DNA of 64,000 nucleotides from CALGFI01 sp963786805 (GTDB lineage Bacteria > Actinomycetota > UBA4738 > HRBIN12): assembly GCA_963786805.1 (NCBI GenBank), contig CAWBAK010000001.1, positions 62,001-126,000 of the forward strand. Reading direction: 5' to 3'. Under the pieces are notes generated by a model that saw only the letters and a program-made list of their open reading frames with translations, had not been told where the DNA came from and searched no databases. Position numbers and translations under genes: made by a program. Below, one piece after another: positions 60,656 through 64,000 of the stretch; position 1 is the stretch's first letter; every line of letters starts with the position of its first letter.

Positions 60656-63544
60656 ATGCCCTTCCCTATCGACTGGCGATGTCTGCTGCAAGGTTCCGAG
60701 CCGCCATCCTTAGAATCCTGGCGTCCACCGACGCGGGGAGTGCTATTGGCCGGTGACGTCATCGGGCGCGAGTCCGAGCTTGCGATCCTCCATCGCTTCC
60801 TGGACTCGATCCCGACCGGGCCAAGCGCCTTGCTCCTGTCGGGTGATCCCGGCATCGGCAAGACCACCGTGTGGAAGGAGGGGCTGGCGGGTGCTCAGCT
60901 TCGGCGCTACCGCACGCTCTCATGCCGCCCGGTCGAGGCGGAGACGCGCCTGTCGTACGCCGCCCTCGGTGACCTCCTCGAGCCCGTCCTCGAGGAGGCA
61001 CTTCCTGCGGTGCCCGAGCCACAGCGCCGGGCCCTCGAGGTGGCCCTCTTGCGGTCCCCGAGTTCGGGCGCCCGGGCCGACCAGCGGGCCGTTTCCCTGG
61101 CCGTCCTCGGATGCCTACGGTCGGTGGCCTCCACCTCTCCGGTCGTCGTGGCCGTCGATGACCTCCAATGGATGGACCTCCCCTCGGCTCGGGTGCTCCA
61201 GTTCGTCGTGCGACGCCTGAAGGACGAGCAGGTTGGTTTGATGACGGCCGCTCGAGGCGCCCGTGCCGATGACGACCCCCTCAGCGTCGTGTCGGCTTTC
61301 GCCGAGGATCGCGTGCACGCCGTCCACGTCGGACCGCTGTCGCAGGACGCCCTCGAACGGGTGCTCCGAGACAAGGTCGGTGAGGGGTTCCCGCGTACCA
61401 CGCTCCTCAGCCTCCACGAGATGTCGGGAGGCAATCCCTTCTTCGCCCAGGAGATCGGACTGGCGCTCCTTCGCCGTGGAGGTGAAGTGGCGGCCGGCGA
61501 ACGGCTTCCGATCCCGGACCGCCTTCAGGAACTCATCGAGGATCGTCTGAAGGGGCTTCCTGCGGGGACCATCGAAGCCCTCGAGGTCGTCTCGGCCCTG
61601 TCGGCACCGACGCTGGATGCGATCGCTCCGGCGATCGCTCCTTCCTCGGTCGATGATCGCCTGGGTCCGGCCATCGAGCACGGCGTCATCGAGGTCGTCG
61701 GCGACCAGCTCCGGTTCACCCACCCGCTCCTCGCGTCCTCCGTGTACCAGAGGGCTCCGCTGGCCCGGCGCCGGCAGCTGCATGCTCGGCTTGCGACGAT
61801 CGTCCGCGATCCGGAGGAACGAGCGCGCCACCTCGCGCTGTCCGTCGAGGGCCCGGACTTCGCCGTCGCTGCCGCCCTCGAGGAGGCAGCCCTGCTCGCC
61901 ACCTCCCGAGGAGCGCCGCAATCCGCGGCCGAGCTCTGGGAGATGGCCCGCCGAGCCACCCCTGAGGATCGCGGCGAGGATCTGGTGCGTCGGACCCACC
62001 TTGCGGGCGTGGCGCACTACGAGTGCGGGGACACCTCGCTGGCGCGGAGCGTCCTGGAGCAAGCGGCCGACCTCTCGATGGCCGGGCCGGCTCGGGCCCG
62101 CGTGCTGCTAGACCTGGGGATGGGCCTCGCCGAGACCGAAGGGTGGCGGGCTGCCTGGGCCGTGTTCGAGGCTGCTCGGGGCGAGGCGGGGGACGATCTC
62201 GCGCTCCGGGCACTGGTCGAGCAGAACCTGGGGTACGCCTGGCTGTTCAGGGGAGACCTCGCGGCATCGGAACGGCACGCTCGCGCGGCGCTGCAGCTGG
62301 CCGAGGAGCTGCAGGAACCACGGGTGATGGCCGAAGCGTTCCAGGCGTATCCGTTCGTCGAGTTCCTCCTCGGACGCGGGGTCGATCAGGTGCTGCTCGA
62401 TCGCGGGATCGCCCTGGAAGGGCACATGGAGGGCGAATTCAAATCCCATGTCCTGCGCGCGAGCTTCGTCATGGCTCAGCTCCTCAAGTTCACCGATCGT
62501 CTGGACGAGGCCCGCCGGACGTTCACCGAGCTCCTGGGTGATGCGGCCGCGCATGGCGTGGAGAGCCCGATCCCCCAGTTCCAGTACCACCTCGCCGAGC
62601 TGGAATGCCGGGCGGGCAACTGGGATGCGGCCATGGAACACGCCCAGCAGAGCATGGCGGCCTCCCAGCGACTCCGCATGGGGGCGTGGATGTCGGCGGA
62701 GGGCCACTTCGCGGTGGGCCTGGTGCAAGCCCATCTGGGGCGGGCCGACCCGGCGAGGCTGGCAGCCCTCGAGGGGCTGCGCGTCGCCGAGGCGGCCGGC
62801 GAGATCCTCCTCCAGATCCTGGACCTATCGGTCCTGGGGTTCCTCGAGCTTTCCCTGGGCCGACCCGCCGAGGCCGATGCGTATCTGTCCAGGGCCGTCG
62901 AGCTCGAGCGAGCGATGGGCGTTCGGGAGCCCGCCTACTTCCGGATCGTCCCGGATGAGGTCGAGGCGTTGGTGGCGCTCGGGCGGCTCGACGAGGCCGA
63001 GGCGCTCCTCGTCCCCTTCGAGGAGGCCGGCAAGGACCTCGGGCGGGCCTGGACCATCGCCACCGGGGCCAGGTGCCGGGCGCTCGTGCTGGCGGCGCGG
63101 GGTGATCTCGCCGGTGCGTCGGCCGCGGCCGAGGAGGCGGTGCGCGTTCACGATCTCCTGCCTCTTCCGTTCGAGCTTGGGCGGACCCTCCTGGTGCGCG
63201 GAGCGGTGGAGCGCCGAGCCAAGAGGAAGCGGGAGGCTCGGGACACGCTCACGCGGGCTCTGGAGATCTTCGACGGGCTGGGAGCCGCGTTGTGGGCGGA
63301 GAAGGCACGTGCGGAGTTGGCGCGGATCGGCGGACGGGCCCCCTCGTCGCTCGACTTGACCCCGAGCGAGACCAAGGTGGCGGCGCTCGTCGCCGCCGGA
63401 AACACCAACCGAGAGGTGGCCGACGCACTCTTCATCAGCGTCCATACCGTGGAGGCCAATCTCAAGCGGATCTACCGCAAGCTGGGCATCCGCTCACGCA
63501 CGGAACTGGCGTCGACCTTCCCATCCCGGCCATCCGGGTCGTGA
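60656..63544 (+). CDS. STAND-type LuxR-family transcriptional regulator
   Basis: A regulator of up to 962 residues. An AAA/STAND ATPase domain (about 30-300) has Walker A GDPGIGKTT, Walker B VVVAVDDLQWMD and GGNPFFAQE. A winged-helix region follows, then TPR-like helical repeats (about 420-870) for ligand or partner binding. A C-terminal LuxR/GerE helix-turn-helix (about 895-955) reads LTPSETKVAALVAAGNTNRE and SVHTVEANLKRIYRKLGIRS. It is likely an ATP- and inducer-dependent activator of the MalT/large-ATP-binding type. The start may be later, at GTG 60740 or TTG 60746 beside GGGGAG. The downstream repeat-protein gene is a candidate target. Confidence 0.9.
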   Translation: MPFPIDWRCLLQGSEPPSLESWRPPTRGVLLAGDVIGRESELAILHRFLDSIPTGPSALLLSGDPGIGKTTVWKEGLAGAQLRRYRTLSCRPVEAETRLSYAALGDLLEPVLEEALPAVPEPQRRALEVALLRSPSSGARADQRAVSLAVLGCLRSVASTSPVVVAVDDLQWMDLPSARVLQFVVRRLKDEQVGLMTAARGARADDDPLSVVSAFAEDRVHAVHVGPLSQDALERVLRDKVGEGFPRTTLLSLHEMSGGNPFFAQEIGLALLRRGGEVAAGERLPIPDRLQELIEDRLKGLPAGTIEALEVVSALSAPTLDAIAPAIAPSSVDDRLGPAIEHGVIEVVGDQLRFTHPLLASSVYQRAPLARRRQLHARLATIVRDPEERARHLALSVEGPDFAVAAALEEAALLATSRGAPQSAAELWEMARRATPEDRGEDLVRRTHLAGVAHYECGDTSLARSVLEQAADLSMAGPARARVLLDLGMGLAETEGWRAAWAVFEAARGEAGDDLALRALVEQNLGYAWLFRGDLAASERHARAALQLAEELQEPRVMAEAFQAYPFVEFLLGRGVDQVLLDRGIALEGHMEGEFKSHVLRASFVMAQLLKFTDRLDEARRTFTELLGDAAAHGVESPIPQFQYHLAELECRAGNWDAAMEHAQQSMAASQRLRMGAWMSAEGHFAVGLVQAHLGRADPARLAALEGLRVAEAAGEILLQILDLSVLGFLELSLGRPAEADAYLSRAVELERAMGVREPAYFRIVPDEVEALVALGRLDEAEALLVPFEEAGKDLGRAWTIATGARCRALVLAARGDLAGASAAAEEAVRVHDLLPLPFELGRTLLVRGAVERRAKRKREARDTLTRALEIFDGLGAALWAEKARAELARIGGRAPSSLDLTPSETKVAALVAAGNTNREVADALFISVHTVEANLKRIYRKLGIRSRTELASTFPSRPSGS

Positions 63545-63656
63545 GCAAGACCTACCGGTCGCGGTCTCGATCGGTACGGATTTCGGGGATTCCTCGGGCC
63601 GGCGCTCTCTCTAGCCTCGGGATCAGAGATCGGTACCCGAGTTGAAGGGAGGGATC

Positions 63657-64000
63657 ATGAGCACGAAAGCGGGAACGATGGGGTTCTCCGCTCGACCGGC
63701 GCTGTTCACGTTCTGGACCGTGGCCGTGTCCGCTCTCGCGGCAGCGGCGCTGATCCTGAGCGCGGTGGCGCTCACCGTGGCGGGTCGTGGCGATAGCTCC
63801 GTGGCGAGTGTGGCAGGCAGCGGTACCCGCGAGGCGGCGAGCATCGGAGCCCCGCTGTGGGACGCCGGAAGGCTGCAAGCCATGCAGGGCCGTGTGCTCG
63901 CAGAGACCGCTCGGGTCCAAGGGTCAGCACCGCTGTGGGACGCGGGCAAGCTCGAAGCCATGCAGGGCCGTGTGCTCGCAGAGACCGCTCGGGTCCAAGG
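63657..64000 (+). CDS. Membrane protein with 26-residue repeats (cut by window end)
   Basis: ATG 63657, with GGGAGGG just upstream, opens a reading frame that leaves the window. The first 16 residues are polar, then a TM helix (about 17-41, WTVAVSALAAAALILSAVAL), then a linker and 26-residue repeats starting APLWDAG(K/R)L and containing AMQGRVLAETARVQGS. Two copies are visible, nearly identical. The helix may be an uncleaved signal, with the repeats exported. I do not know the function. It follows the LuxR-type gene by 112 bases on the same strand. Confidence 0.7.
   Translation, partial: MSTKAGTMGFSARPALFTFWTVAVSALAAAALILSAVALTVAGRGDSSVASVAGSGTREAASIGAPLWDAGRLQAMQGRVLAETARVQGSAPLWDAGKLEAMQGRVLAETARVQ
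63849..64000. repeat. 78-bp coding repeat, two copies to the window edge
   Basis: Copy 1 begins at 63849 and copy 2 at 63927, 78 bases (26 codons) apart. The second half of each, from GCCATGCAGGGCCGTGTGCT on, is identical at the DNA level, pointing to recent duplication. More copies probably lie beyond 64000. Confidence 0.85.

Overview
This is about 64 kb of GC-rich chromosomal DNA from an actinomycetote. The evidence is a FhaA-FhaB-PstP-RodA-PbpA-PknB cell-wall signalling operon, a CrgA homologue, chains of genes joined by 4-base GTGA/ATGA overlaps, many GTG starts, and a cysteine-type leader peptide in front of the sulfite reductase gene. I cannot place it below phylum. Some genes (bactofilin, DUF4446, a double ThyX-like protein, long-form HisG without a nearby hisE) suggest a deep-branching lineage rather than a mycobacterium or streptomycete. 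Nothing indicates a plasmid, prophage, transposon or CRISPR locus.

Layout. 0-4.4 kb: a DMT exporter, an allantoinase-like amidohydrolase, and a divergent pair encoding an amidinotransferase-fold enzyme and a DUF1989 protein (nitrogen or guanidino compound catabolism). 4.5-12 kb: tRNA-Ser(UGA), a five-PAS protein with no output domain, serS, a bactofilin, DUF4446, a LarC1-only protein, a secreted Calx-beta protein and tRNA-Leu(CAG). 12-19 kb: the cell-wall/kinase operon, followed by a two-domain ThyX-like protein. 20.7-24.9 kb: a zinc-ribbon protein, a LigD polymerase-domain protein, a propeller lipoprotein and a coiled-coil membrane protein. 25.0-31.4 kb: a compact histidine operon, small TM protein-hisD-C-B-H-A-F-I-G. 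31.4-34.2 kb: a leaderless short ORF, isocitrate lyase, a Pro-rich small ORF and a DapA-family aldolase. 34.2-38.5 kb: an assimilatory sulfur operon (leader peptide/terminator, sirA, zinc ribbon, cysH, precorrin-2 dehydrogenase, cobA) that makes sulfide and the siroheme its reductase needs. 38.5-43.9 kb: HAD, GNAT, acyl-CoA ligase and a penicillin-acylase-type hydrolase. 43.9-54.5 kb: crgA, a zinc ribbon, glutamate dehydrogenase, an S9 peptidase, a Gmad2 lipoprotein, a CoxL-like molybdoenzyme subunit, a sugar-dehydrogenase-like propeller, two small ORFs and a long coiled-coil membrane protein. 54.6-64 kb: cydAB, a GT39-type glycosyltransferase, a membrane pseudo-receiver with Thr/Pro repeats, a STAND-LuxR regulator and the start of a protein with 26-residue repeats.

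Two points matter most. First, a cysteine-attenuation unit precedes sirA: promoter, Shine-Dalgarno, 37-codon leader with a Cys-Gly-Cys run, and a hairpin with T-tract. Second, from 26.9 kb on, about thirteen genes or gene junctions contain what look like single-base indels, mostly one extra base and often in G or C runs (hisC, a Pro-rich ORF, the DapA-like aldolase, cysH, the precorrin-2 dehydrogenase, HAD, GNAT, penicillin acylase three times, cydB, the pseudo-receiver twice). The first 26 kb shows none. This looks like sequence error more than gene decay, and each of these genes is given here over its full reconstructed span.
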